Below, piece after piece: positions 17,481 through 25,462 of a stretch of 64,000 nucleotides of DNA. Numbering within the stretch: position 1 is the stretch's first letter; every line of letters begins with the position of its first letter. A program made the translations under genes and the position numbers. Source of the stretch: Acidaminobacter sp. (lineage in GTDB: Bacteria; Bacillota; Clostridia; Peptostreptococcales; Acidaminobacteraceae); assembly GCF_030247605.1 (NCBI RefSeq), contig NZ_JAOTSB010000010.1, forward strand, positions 1 to 64,000. Reading direction: 5' to 3'. The notes beneath the pieces are model-generated. The model was not told where the DNA came from, did not search any database, and worked only from the letters and a program-made list of their open reading frames with translations.

Positions 17481-18593
17481 TTACTTCAAATTCTCAGGAT
17501 TCAGCACTTCCAAATCCGCTGCAATGAAACGGCCATCTTTGCGAACCAGCTCGCCGTCGAAATACATTTCCCCGCCGCCATATTCAGGGGTTTGAATGCA
17601 GACCAAATCCCAGTGAATGGCGGAGGCATTGCCGTTGGAGGCGTCCTCATAAGCCCTGCCCGGTGTAAAGTGGAAGCTGCCCATGATCTTTTCGTCAAAC
17701 AGCGTATCTTTCATAGGTTTGAGGATATACGGATTGACCCCGATCGCGAATTCTCCCACATAGCGGGCGCCTTCATCCGTATCGAAGACCTGATTGATTT
17801 TTTCGGTGTCGTTGGCGGTCGCCTCGACAATTTTCCCGTTTTCAAATCTTAGGACAATGTTTTCATAAGTGAAGCCGTTGTACACCGCAGGACAATTGTA
17901 GGATATGACGCCGTTGACTGAGTCTTTTACAGGTGCCGTAAAGACCTCGCCGTCCGGAATGTTATTTTCGCCGGCACATTTGATAACAGGGATTTCGCCT
18001 ATAGAAAATGACAAATCCGTCCCCTGCCCTGCAATTCTGATCTCACGGGTCTTATCAAGCCGTTCAACCAAAGCATCCATCGCTTTAGACATCTTCCCAT
18101 AATCGAGATTGCAGACGTCGAAATAAAATGCTTCGAATTGCTCCAGGCTCGTTGAGGCGAGTTGGGCCATTGAGCTGTTCGGATAACGCAGTACGACCCA
18201 TTTGGTATTATTGACGCGTTCATTGGTCAGATTTGAGAGATATTTTTCCATATAGAGGCGCATTTTCGCACTCGGCACATCTGCCATTTCATTCACGTTG
18301 TCCGAGCCGGAGATCCCAATATAGGCATCCATCTGGCGCATTTTATAGAGATCGACCTCTTCCCAAAGTTTGTAGAGCGTTTCGTCGCCCTGCATGACTA
18401 TCTCACGGGTGAGCACAGGATCCTTGAGTTCCACAAAAGGATGTCCGCCTGCTGCGTAAACCTCTCGAACCAAGGCTCTGACCAAAGGCTTTGGACTTTC
18501 TCCTACGCTTTGGATCATCACCTTTTCTCCAGGTTGTACCTTGCAGGAATACTGCACAAGATTTTTGGCCAGTTGATCAATTCTGGGATCCAT
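17481..18593 (-). CDS. M29-family aminopeptidase
   Basis: A 370-residue metallo-aminopeptidase of the AmpS/PepS/thermophilic family, with a two-metal site. The family segment NIPDGEVFTAP provides a metal-binding Glu, and GEFAIGVNP, GSFHFTPG and IHWDLVC carry further conserved residues. ATG at 18593 (MDPRIDQL) with GAGGAGG 5 bases upstream is preferred over the longer frame from 18635. It is a single gene with its own promoter and terminator, acting in cytosolic peptide turnover. Confidence 0.9.
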   Translation of the reverse strand: MDPRIDQLAKNLVQYSCKVQPGEKVMIQSVGESPKPLVRALVREVYAAGGHPFVELKDPVLTREIVMQGDETLYKLWEEVDLYKMRQMDAYIGISGSDNVNEMADVPSAKMRLYMEKYLSNLTNERVNNTKWVVLRYPNSSMAQLASTSLEQFEAFYFDVCNLDYGKMSKAMDALVERLDKTREIRIAGQGTDLSFSIGEIPVIKCAGENNIPDGEVFTAPVKDSVNGVISYNCPAVYNGFTYENIVLRFENGKIVEATANDTEKINQVFDTDEGARYVGEFAIGVNPYILKPMKDTLFDEKIMGSFHFTPGRAYEDASNGNASAIHWDLVCIQTPEYGGGEMYFDGELVRKDGRFIAADLEVLNPENLK

Positions 18594-18652
18594 AATATCC
18601 TCCTCATAGTTCATACGTTTAATGCGGACGACCATCGCTTATTTTCGCTTTC

Positions 18653-18681
18653 ATTATATACAAATAATTTATACGTCGCAA
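18653..18681 (-). promoter_or_regulatory. Promoter of the aminopeptidase gene
   Basis: Minus strand TTGCGA, 17-base spacer, TATAAT. Confidence 0.7.
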
Positions 18682-18724
18682 TAATTTTATACGGCTCTAA
18701 ATATTGATTTTTTGTAATCTGAGT

Positions 18725-19486
18725 CTACCCTTCACCCACCAGATTGATCAACGCTTCACGCAGCCCAGCAGCACTTTCCATTCTCGACACTGACTCGATT
18801 CGTGTGCACCGGCGCATCACGTCATAGAACCCAGGGCTGAAGCTGTGAGGCTCAAGCGCCGCGATCTCCAAAAACATCCGCCCGAAACTATATAGATCCA
18901 CCGCAGCATCACAGCTTGCCGGAAACAGCTTTGCTTCAGGCGGAGCATAGCCTTTGGTGCCTTTAATCGCAGTGCGTTCGCCTACCCTGTCTGCATCCGC
19001 TTTTAGAGCCGGGCCCTTTTGCCCTCCCGTTACCAATGGCCTGGCTGAGTCGAAATCAATCAGTACAGCGTCTTCAAAGAGGTCAATGATAACGTTCTCA
19101 GGTTTGAGATCATGGTGAATAAAACCATAAACCCCATGAAGACGGCTTAGGGTTGTCGCGAGCTGAATCGACCACTTCATGGCATTCAGCACAGCCTTGT
19201 GAGGTGTCGCGGACATAAGCATCCTCAGGGTCATGCCCTCAATCCACTCCTCTTCAACCAGGAGTTCCTCCCTGAGATGTCCCGAAACCGACCAATGAAA
19301 GACTACCGGCACATTCATACCTCTTGGCGCCCGCATCAAATCCAGCAATTTGAGATAAGCCTCACTCACCGGCTTTTCATACCGTTTAATGCAGCGCTTG
19401 CCGCGCCCTTCCAGGCTGCGTACGCAGTATACGCTGCAGCTGCTTCCTTTCGCGATATCTTCCGGGATAGGCGCAGGTTGGTTCAC
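18725..19486 (-). CDS. Hanks-type serine/threonine protein kinase
   Basis: A soluble kinase of about 253 residues. It has an ATP lysine in CIKRYEKP, the catalytic loop FIHHDLKPENVIIDL, a metal site altered to LIDFDSA (DFD instead of DFG), and an activation segment GTKGYAPPE. It ends after the C-lobe with no PASTA repeats and no membrane helix, so it is not the PrkC-type wall kinase. The start is uncertain: GTG at 19486 with AAGGA 10 bases upstream begins just after the upstream TadE-like gene. The longer frame to 19735 runs over that gene and looks non-coding. Position in the TadE/TadG-like unit suggests a role in that system. Confidence 0.8.
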   Translation of the reverse strand: MNQPAPIPEDIAKGSSCSVYCVRSLEGRGKRCIKRYEKPVSEAYLKLLDLMRAPRGMNVPVVFHWSVSGHLREELLVEEEWIEGMTLRMLMSATPHKAVLNAMKWSIQLATTLSRLHGVYGFIHHDLKPENVIIDLFEDAVLIDFDSARPLVTGGQKGPALKADADRVGERTAIKGTKGYAPPEAKLFPASCDAAVDLYSFGRMFLEIAALEPHSFSPGFYDVMRRCTRIESVSRMESAAGLREALINLVGEG

Positions 19487-19499
19487 CGGGAAAGAATCC

Positions 19500-20138
19500 T
19501 TATTTTTTTTCAAACAGCGGCACCTCCAATACACAATGCGCGCAGGCCTCGTAACCTTGAAGCTCTGCCTCGTCTTGCAGTATTTCACGACTGGACTTTC
19601 TGAGATGAAAGCAGTCTGCTTTATGGTATTTCGATCCGGTGTTGGTGACAAAGACCACCGAAGATTCCTTAACGCCATTTTCACCCTCACCCGGACTGTC
19701 ATTCGCCCTGTAAATTGAACGCCCCGTCTTTTCAAAGCTGGTCACCACACAGCCAATAATCGGAACCCTGCGGACCCAATAGAGCTTAGCCACAAAATTC
19801 CCGTTGTCATCCTCGCGAAGGTAAAGATATTGAATGTCCACTTTGCGATCCTCAACCGCCACCAGGTTGGCGGCCATGGCCAGACTCGTTCCCACTGGCG
19901 AATGCAGCGTCGCCGGATCCTGAACTGAAATCTGCAGGCAGGTGTTATGAAACGCCTGCCGCGTAACCTCCACCGCTCTGAGGTGTCCCAAATACTGGGC
20001 GAGTCCCAAACCCATCATCAGCAGCAGGGGGATCGCAATGGCGGCTTCAACCGTCAGCACACCTCTGCGGTTAAGTCCGCGGTTAACCCAACAGTCTGAC
20101 CTCCGGTCACGCCAGCCCTTAATCCAATCCATAGCCAT
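19500..20138 (-). CDS. TadE-like pseudopilin with C-terminal Cys-containing domain
   Basis: A 212-residue membrane protein. Residues 25-50 (RRGVLTVEAAIAIPLLLMM) are a class-III-type prepilin segment of the TadE family: a positive stretch, then a Glu near the start of a hydrophobic helix. The C-terminal part VTNTGSKYHKADCFHLRKSS, then YEACAHC, resembles the small His/Cys-containing extracytoplasmic domain found on other Firmicutes surface proteins. Two ATG codons (20138, 20132) are possible. It overlaps the upstream TadG-like gene by 20 bases. Confidence 0.75.
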   Translation of the reverse strand: MAMDWIKGWRDRRSDCWVNRGLNRRGVLTVEAAIAIPLLLMMGLGLAQYLGHLRAVEVTRQAFHNTCLQISVQDPATLHSPVGTSLAMAANLVAVEDRKVDIQYLYLREDDNGNFVAKLYWVRRVPIIGCVVTSFEKTGRSIYRANDSPGEGENGVKESSVVFVTNTGSKYHKADCFHLRKSSREILQDEAELQGYEACAHCVLEVPLFEKK

Positions 20139-21660
20139 CTTCCCATATCACCCCCGGAAGCCCGCCATCCGGTTCAACATGAATGGCAAACCTCGTCGCC
20201 CTGCGACTGAGGTCGATCCCTTCCTCACCATCCCCAATCGAAATCAAGTCCATAACGCGCAGTACATGACTCGTTGTTGCTCTTGCCGCAAGCAGAGCGA
20301 TTAAGTGGTCCCCATAGTCCGCCATGGTCAGGTCATCTCGCTTCAGCGCGTCATGAGTGGCAGCCGCCGCCTCGTCGCCGCCATCACCAAATCCGGTGCG
20401 CCAAGCTTCATCCGTGAAATGCACCCAGGGCAGCGCTTCGCCGTTTAGCAGCCGCTTTAAATCACTCCTGCTCTCTGCCGCGCCCCAGGTCAGAACGAGT
20501 GCCGATGAGGTAATCGGAGCCGGAACACCCGTGACAGCATTAACCGCCCCCGCCACAGCTCCGATTAATTCCTGCTTTTCTCTGCAGGCAGAGACGTGGG
20601 ACATATTACCCGCGAGACGCATTAAAAAAACCTCTGAAAATGCTCTGGCCTTATTGAAGGCCTCTTCATCATAACCATATAGGATATACTCCAGCTCAGC
20701 CTTGAAGTATGACGGCTGGGGCGTTGCGATGTAAAAGGCAGCCCGGCTGTCAGCCACCCAATGTCTGAAGTGGCGCGCGACATAGAAAAGGAACGGCACA
20801 CGGTCTGAAGGCGACAAAGCCGCTCTTGGACCAAGGTAAGCGCGGCTGATCAGCTTAGCCTGTACTTCCGTCTCCAGGGTTTTGTCCTGGGCCTGGGCCT
20901 GAGCCTGATCTCGATCCCGGTCATGATCATAAGGATCTTGAGTCCCTCCGGTTTCTACAGTCTTTCCAATTTGCCGGATCCACTGGATCCCTTTAGCTGC
21001 GAGTTCTCGATCCTCCTGCGTCGCTTCCGTCAAATCCGCTGCCCCATTGGACTCTTCTGCCTGATCACCGTCAACAGTTTCGGGTCTCTCCTCCCTTGCG
21101 CCACTCAAATGCGCCTCAAATAAGGCACCTGAAGCATTTTTCTCCACAGGCCCCTCGTCGCCGTTTCCCAACACCGGAACCGCCGAAAGTCCTCCAGCAA
21201 ATCTGTTCAGCACCTCATCCGCAACCCCCGCTGCAACCGCCTGCCTGACTGCCTCCATAAAATACGCAGGCTGATCAAGGCTGCGGCGCGGCTCAAATTC
21301 CCACGTTCTCTCCGGCCGTTTCCAGCTCAGGTTCGGTCCGGAAGGCCCAGAGAAGTAGGCCGATGGTTCCACAAATTCAAGATCCACCGCCAACAAACTG
21401 TAGGCCTCCAATAGACGCCGGTCGTAGGTATGAAGAATCGACTGTCCCGCCAGCTCCAGCGTCCTGAGCATTTCCGCATGCCTCGTCTGTTTAGTCCCAA
21501 AGGAAACCAATGCTGCGAAAAGCATGATGAGGGTCATAGTCATCAGCAGCACAAACAATGTCACGGATCCATTATCCCCTAATGAAATAGCTGGAACGCA
21601 GCGCTGCCTGATTTGATAGTTCAGACTCACCTTGTGATTTTGTATTTGAGCGTTGTCCAT
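20119..21660 (-). CDS. TadG-like/DUF5702 membrane-anchored protein
   Basis: A 513-residue protein with a single N-terminal hydrophobic segment (SVTLFVLLMTMTLIMLFAAL at about 32-52), then a large extracytoplasmic region, the layout of TadG-like pilus-assembly proteins and of DUF5702. A low-complexity DRDRDQAQAQAQ stretch lies near residue 250. GGGGG and AAGGG lie just before the ATG. Flanked by two TadE-like genes, so likely part of a Flp/Tad-type surface structure; its exact role is unknown. Confidence 0.65.
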   Translation of the reverse strand: MDNAQIQNHKVSLNYQIRQRCVPAISLGDNGSVTLFVLLMTMTLIMLFAALVSFGTKQTRHAEMLRTLELAGQSILHTYDRRLLEAYSLLAVDLEFVEPSAYFSGPSGPNLSWKRPERTWEFEPRRSLDQPAYFMEAVRQAVAAGVADEVLNRFAGGLSAVPVLGNGDEGPVEKNASGALFEAHLSGAREERPETVDGDQAEESNGAADLTEATQEDRELAAKGIQWIRQIGKTVETGGTQDPYDHDRDRDQAQAQAQDKTLETEVQAKLISRAYLGPRAALSPSDRVPFLFYVARHFRHWVADSRAAFYIATPQPSYFKAELEYILYGYDEEAFNKARAFSEVFLMRLAGNMSHVSACREKQELIGAVAGAVNAVTGVPAPITSSALVLTWGAAESRSDLKRLLNGEALPWVHFTDEAWRTGFGDGGDEAAAATHDALKRDDLTMADYGDHLIALLAARATTSHVLRVMDLISIGDGEEGIDLSRRATRFAIHVEPDGGLPGVIWEDGYGLD

Positions 21661-21712
21661 GCCCTTCCCCCATTTATGCTTGGATGATCAGTTAAACCTA
21701 TCCGAAATCGCC

Positions 21713-22168
21713 TCACTCCCCCGAATTCATGTCAGGTTGTAGTTGATACATTGAATAGACCAACAGATTCACCGGAAGTCTGAGGTGAAAAGACCGGCCT
21801 TTGATAGGCCTCAGCTTCTTCAGCATGCGTTGATCCGGATCCAAAATTGCATTCAGCTTTAAAGTGCGAATGCCTGCTGCGCCTTTCAATTCAAATGACT
21901 GACTCATTTCATAGGATCCAGCTGCTTTAAGTCCGTGCTTCATGTCTAACCGCTGCGTTTCCACCTGATGCATTTCTATTGTCCCGTATTGGTGCATGCC
22001 TGCCACCATTAGGATCGACTGGAACTCAAAAAGCATCACCATAATAATCAATATTGACAGCATTAGTGCTGCCGGAACAAGGATCGCCGCCTCAACCGTC
22101 AGCATCCCCCTTTGCCCGGAAATTCCGGTCAATATTCTTTTATGTAGAGGATTGATAGAATTGGTCAT
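21713..22168 (-). CDS. TadE-like pseudopilin
   Basis: A 151-residue protein with GQRGMLTVEAAILVPAALML, the TadE prepilin-type helix with conserved Glu, followed by a soluble domain. ATG at 22168 (MTNSINP) follows AGGTGATATTA and is preferred over the in-frame start at 22213. It is the first gene of a unit of two TadE-like, one TadG-like and one kinase gene. No TadA ATPase, TadB/C or prepilin peptidase gene is in the window. Confidence 0.75.
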   Translation of the reverse strand: MTNSINPLHKRILTGISGQRGMLTVEAAILVPAALMLSILIIMVMLFEFQSILMVAGMHQYGTIEMHQVETQRLDMKHGLKAAGSYEMSQSFELKGAAGIRTLKLNAILDPDQRMLKKLRPIKGRSFHLRLPVNLLVYSMYQLQPDMNSGE

Positions 22169-22382
22169 TAATATCACCTGCTTTCGATGCTTTCGATGGG
22201 ATGACAATGTCATTGCTTCATTTTAATTTTACATTTTATTCCTTTTTTTATGTAATATTAGATTACCACATTTTAACATTTCGTCAAGATCTTTCTGTGA
22301 GGAGAATTTTACAGCCTAAATTCACTGCTCCCATTATTGTCCTCGAGGCTCACTCTTCGGAAGGTTTCTTCAGCGTATCAGT

Positions 22383-22631
22383 TTGAGGAATTCACTGCCG
22401 GCTTTCATGCGTGCCTCCGCGTTCAAAAACGCTTTTTTAAGTCTCATGGTCATTATGCTCACGATCTCACTCTCCCATAACCATGACTCTATACAAGCCA
22501 TCGGCATGGCACTGTTTCGCTTTATGGCGGCATCCCTTGCTGTTGGACTCACGCTTGGCATTTTCTATCAACCCCGCAGCTGGTGTCAAGTCTGCCCAAT
22601 GGGACACGCGACCAGCATTATTGCCAATTAA
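22383..22631 (+). CDS. Small membrane protein with WCQVCPMG motif
   Basis: A protein of up to 82 residues with one or two hydrophobic helices and a C-terminal segment FYQPRSWCQVCPMGHATS. This matches the short 'PRxWCxxCPMG' signature of small membrane proteins related to NapH/4Fe-4S proteins, though only two cysteines are present here. The start is uncertain: TTG at 22383 lacks a clear ribosome binding site and ATGs at 22407 or later are possible. The only plus-strand gene between 12100 and 31100. A terminator follows. Confidence 0.5.
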   Translation: MRNSLPAFMRASAFKNAFLSLMVIMLTISLSHNHDSIQAIGMALFRFMAASLAVGLTLGIFYQPRSWCQVCPMGHATSIIAN

Positions 22632-22707
22632 CAGAAGAAACTGCCGCCTAACCGCATAGCGGAGGTGGGAGGCGGTGTCTGAGAGACCGCTTCCGCCACA
22701 CAGCAAT

Positions 22708-22754
22708 AAAGGGACTGTTGAAGAATGACTTATCATTCTCCAGCAGTCCCTTTT
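22708..22754. terminator. Bidirectional terminator
   Basis: A long stem AAAGGGACTG..GAATGA / TCATTC..CAGTCCCTTT with T-rich flanks on both sides. It serves the plus-strand small membrane gene and the minus-strand PHP gene. Confidence 0.9.
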
Positions 22755-22796
22755 CTCATTATAATTATTTATCAGTGGGTTCAAAGCTCAAACTAC

Positions 22797-23453
22797 TTAC
22801 ACCGCAATAGCTTCGTTCAACTGTGCAGCAGGCAGAACAGGCAGCGACCTCAGAGAAACAGGTTGACACTGACCCATTTTCAGGGCGCGTATCAAGTCTC
22901 TCTCCGAATGCACTGCTGCATCCACTTGCGTCGCATAAGCGCCTACTTCACCGGGCTTGTGGGCATCGCTGCCGCCCGTGACAGGCATACCGAGCTTAGA
23001 GGCCGCTTCAACCGCCAGAGCATTGTGCTTCAAAAAAGTCCGCCCGTTGTAGCCTTCAATGGCCGTTAGTCCGGACAGTTCAAAAATAGCATTTCCCAGC
23101 CCCCGGCCGTTATCACGAAACGGATGCGCAGCTATAGTCGCTCCGCCGCGCTCATTGACATAATCAATAAGGAACTGAGGATCCAGTTTGTTGTCTCTAT
23201 CTGCCTGCGGAAGCTCATCCACGCCAAACACAAGGATATCCCCCCGTGACGTTGATACCTCAACACCGACAAAAATCAACAACTCATGGCGGGCACTCAA
23301 AAATCTGGCCTGGGAACGCAGCCCCAGAACATCGTGGTCCGTGACCGCAATGCCATCCAGTCCCTGCGCCTTTGCTTCCCGAACGATTTGCTCGAGATCA
23401 AGCCGACTGTCCTTACTATGCTTTGATTCATGTATATGCAAGTCGAATTTCAT
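22797..23453 (-). CDS. PHP-domain phosphoesterase (1)
   Basis: A 218-residue PHP-fold metal-dependent phosphoesterase. Metal-binding motifs FDLHIHES, VTDHDVLG, FVGVEVS, IAAHPFRD and GGSDAHKPGE are in family order. Substrate unknown; relatives hydrolyse nucleotides or phosphoribosyl compounds. AGGGGTG precedes the ATG. A terminator lies between it and the upstream hydrogenase-like operon, so it is likely a separate or readthrough unit. Confidence 0.85.
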   Translation of the reverse strand: MKFDLHIHESKHSKDSRLDLEQIVREAKAQGLDGIAVTDHDVLGLRSQARFLSARHELLIFVGVEVSTSRGDILVFGVDELPQADRDNKLDPQFLIDYVNERGGATIAAHPFRDNGRGLGNAIFELSGLTAIEGYNGRTFLKHNALAVEAASKLGMPVTGGSDAHKPGEVGAYATQVDAAVHSERDLIRALKMGQCQPVSLRSLPVLPAAQLNEAIAV

Positions 23454-23482
23454 ACAATGCTCACCCCTGCTAAAAAGAAAAC

Positions 23483-23502
23483 GTCCGGCACCAATGCCGG
23501 AC
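23483..23502 (-). terminator. Terminator of the hydrogenase-like cluster
   Basis: Perfect 8-bp stem GTCCGGCA / TGCCGGAC with a 4-base loop, then GTTTTCTTTTT on the minus strand. Confidence 0.8.
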
Positions 23503-23647
23503 GCCTGTTAACAGTATAACCCGGAACTCGTGATTTCCGGCATTGAAAATTCTTATCCATTCTTATAAACGATTATGATTTTTAATCATGGCCCCCAGCG
23601 AAAAGAACAAATGTCCCCGTACAAAGGCGTCCATGTGCAAAAATCAG

Positions 23648-23830
23648 TTATTCTCCTGGGGGAAGGACACCCGCGACCACAATCAGGATAAACCCTGCGC
23701 CAAAGCCAAACGTCAGCAGCGCAAGACGAACATAGCCGGACAACCCCAGTCTGGATGTGACAACTGCAACGAGGATCGTCAGCAGGATCAGGATGAACCC
23801 CGCCTTCTTGAAGGCTCTCGGATTCAGCAT
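23648..23830 (-). CDS. Small two-helix membrane protein
   Basis: A 60-residue, very hydrophobic protein (FILILLTILVAVV and LALLTFGFGAGFILIVVAGV helices) ending in PPGE. The ATG overlaps the stop of the upstream ATPase gene (TGATG), which supports translation. No family recognised. Last gene of the hydrogenase-like operon. Confidence 0.65.
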   Translation of the reverse strand: MLNPRAFKKAGFILILLTILVAVVTSRLGLSGYVRLALLTFGFGAGFILIVVAGVLPPGE

Positions 23831-24387
23831 CAATAAACCGCCTCGCTCCCAATCGCCGCAATATTTTCGTGGACATATTCCCGAAGCCAGCGCACCACAT
23901 CTATGTTGTCCAGAGGCACGTCATCCCCCAGCATCCGTCTGATCTCTCTGGTGCTGAGCGAAAATTTCTGGTCATCCACGTAATGGGTCAGAATGAGGTC
24001 CGTCTTCGGACTTCCGAGAGCTATGGTGACTATGGTGTCCGTCAGGTTGCCCAATGGGACCCGGTCAATGTGGCTGAGCCTGAAGTTTGCGATCAGCTCA
24101 GTGCCGACACCCAGCTCAGATTTCAACTCAAAAGAACCGTCACAGCCTTCCGCACTCAGTTTAAACATAGGAATTCCAAGGCCAACCTTGCGTGTGGTTC
24201 TCGTCGTATAAAACGGATCGACAACCCGGCGGACCGTTTCCTCATCCATCCCCCGGCCATCGTCTTTAATCTTGATGGTCAGCCGGTCCTCTTTTCTCGC
24301 CTCAATAATGACAATCCTGAGGGTTGCCGCTTCTGCGACTATTGAGTTTTGCGCGATATCTAAAATGTGCAGCGAAAGCTCTCGCAT
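23830..24387 (-). CDS. GHKL ATPase, histidine-kinase-like ATP-binding protein
   Basis: A 185-residue protein with a stand-alone HATPase_c domain in the first half: N box HILDIAQNSI, G1 box DDGRGMD, F box DPFYTTR and G2 box GLGIPM. There is no phosphoacceptor His domain and no sensor domain. The second half is an alpha/beta region of unknown role. Proteins of this type recur next to hydrogenase-like and DRTGG genes in anaerobic Firmicutes. Anti-sigma or redox signalling is inferred. Confidence 0.8.
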   Translation of the reverse strand: MRELSLHILDIAQNSIVAEAATLRIVIIEARKEDRLTIKIKDDGRGMDEETVRRVVDPFYTTRTTRKVGLGIPMFKLSAEGCDGSFELKSELGVGTELIANFRLSHIDRVPLGNLTDTIVTIALGSPKTDLILTHYVDDQKFSLSTREIRRMLGDDVPLDNIDVVRWLREYVHENIAAIGSEAVY

Positions 24388-24392
24388 AAACG

Positions 24393-25121
24393 TTACTCCT
24401 TTTTCATCAGTGGGATTGACAAGGTGTCGATCAGGCAGTCCAAAGTCCGTTCTCGAAGATCAATGGCGTTCTCTCTCTCTGAAAGGTCAATCAGTTGGTG
24501 GGCATCCGAATTCCTCAATATTCTATATGCTGCCAGCTCAGGGTGTGCCTCCAGAAATTGATCCCCTTTCGAGCCTGCTGTGATTTCCAGGGTCGTGAAG
24601 GCTTCCCCAGGCGGTATAAAACCGAGGTTGGACAACAGACTGTTGGAGCTGCGGTTCACATGAGCCGGGACGGGCACGCCGCCCAAACGTCTGACATGTG
24701 CCACGGCGTCGCTGAGGCTGAGCTGACAGGAAGTGATCAAGGTATGGACCACTTCTCCCACCGGCTCATCCTGATCGTCCATGAGCAGCTGATGTCCGAA
24801 GCGCTCAGGGCGATTTGGCAATTTCAGCATGGCACCGTCTACGATTTCAAAAAACGCTTCCAAATCCTCCACCCGCCTAAACAGGCAGAGCACATGAACA
24901 TCTTCCAGAGTCTGGAGCTCCATAGCCGGCACCAGCAGCATGTCGCGCTTAGCAGCGACTGCCATAGCCGAGCGCACGTTGCCACAGTGGTTGTGATCCG
25001 CGATTGCCAAAATGTCGAGGCCTTTGATCATGGCCATGTTGACGACGTTGTTCGGCGTCATCTCTTCTTCACCGCACGGCGACAAGCACGTATGCATGTG
25101 CAGGTCATAGTACAGCAGCAT
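24393..25121 (-). CDS. PHP-domain phosphoesterase (2)
   Basis: A 242-residue PHP protein: YYDLHMHTCLSPCG, IADHNHCGN, LVPAMELQT, PVPAHVNR and NSDAHQL give the metal ligands. It diverges from the other PHP protein in this window. It overlaps the neighbouring DRTGG gene by one base and lies 5 bases from the ATPase gene, so it is firmly within the operon. Substrate unknown. Confidence 0.85.
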   Translation of the reverse strand: MLLYYDLHMHTCLSPCGEEEMTPNNVVNMAMIKGLDILAIADHNHCGNVRSAMAVAAKRDMLLVPAMELQTLEDVHVLCLFRRVEDLEAFFEIVDGAMLKLPNRPERFGHQLLMDDQDEPVGEVVHTLITSCQLSLSDAVAHVRRLGGVPVPAHVNRSSNSLLSNLGFIPPGEAFTTLEITAGSKGDQFLEAHPELAAYRILRNSDAHQLIDLSERENAIDLRERTLDCLIDTLSIPLMKKE

Positions 25122-25462
25122 TATCTTAGACCGGCTTCGTAAAGCACCTGAAAGATGCCGTAAGCATCCAGGTCCGACCCCACAACCGCGATGTTTTCTT
25201 CAACAGCTTTGTCGAGCACTGCCTGATCCATGGTCAATCCATCCGGAAGGATAATGCATGAAAATTCAAGCAAAGAAGCCACTGCGAGGACATTCTGATG
25301 CGTCTGGACCGTAATCCACGCATTGCCCGCTTTGCCCTTGGCCATAACCCAGCTGAGCAGATCACTGCAATACAGCCCCGTGATCACTTGGGATTCATCA
25401 CCCACAGCATAGACCCGAAAACCTTCAATTCTTTCAAGTTCTGAGATTTTCAAAAAAGTCAC
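25121..25462 (-). CDS. DRTGG-domain protein (1)
   Basis: A 113-residue protein resembling the DRTGG domain, a small regulatory module found with CBS domains and in phosphotransacetylase-like proteins. It has the VITGLYCSDLLSWVM segment, the WITVQTHQNVLAVASLLEFSCIILPDGL core and a C-terminal AYGIFQVLYEAGL helix. Its start overlaps the stop of the hydrogenase-like gene by 4 bases. Ligand unknown. Confidence 0.7.
   Translation of the reverse strand: MTFLKISELERIEGFRVYAVGDESQVITGLYCSDLLSWVMAKGKAGNAWITVQTHQNVLAVASLLEFSCIILPDGLTMDQAVLDKAVEENIAVVGSDLDAYGIFQVLYEAGLR

Noticed and set aside
18725-19735. Longer kinase start at 19735
   Set aside because: The first 80 residues overlap the TadE-like gene, are Arg-rich and lack structure; a start near 19486 fits better.
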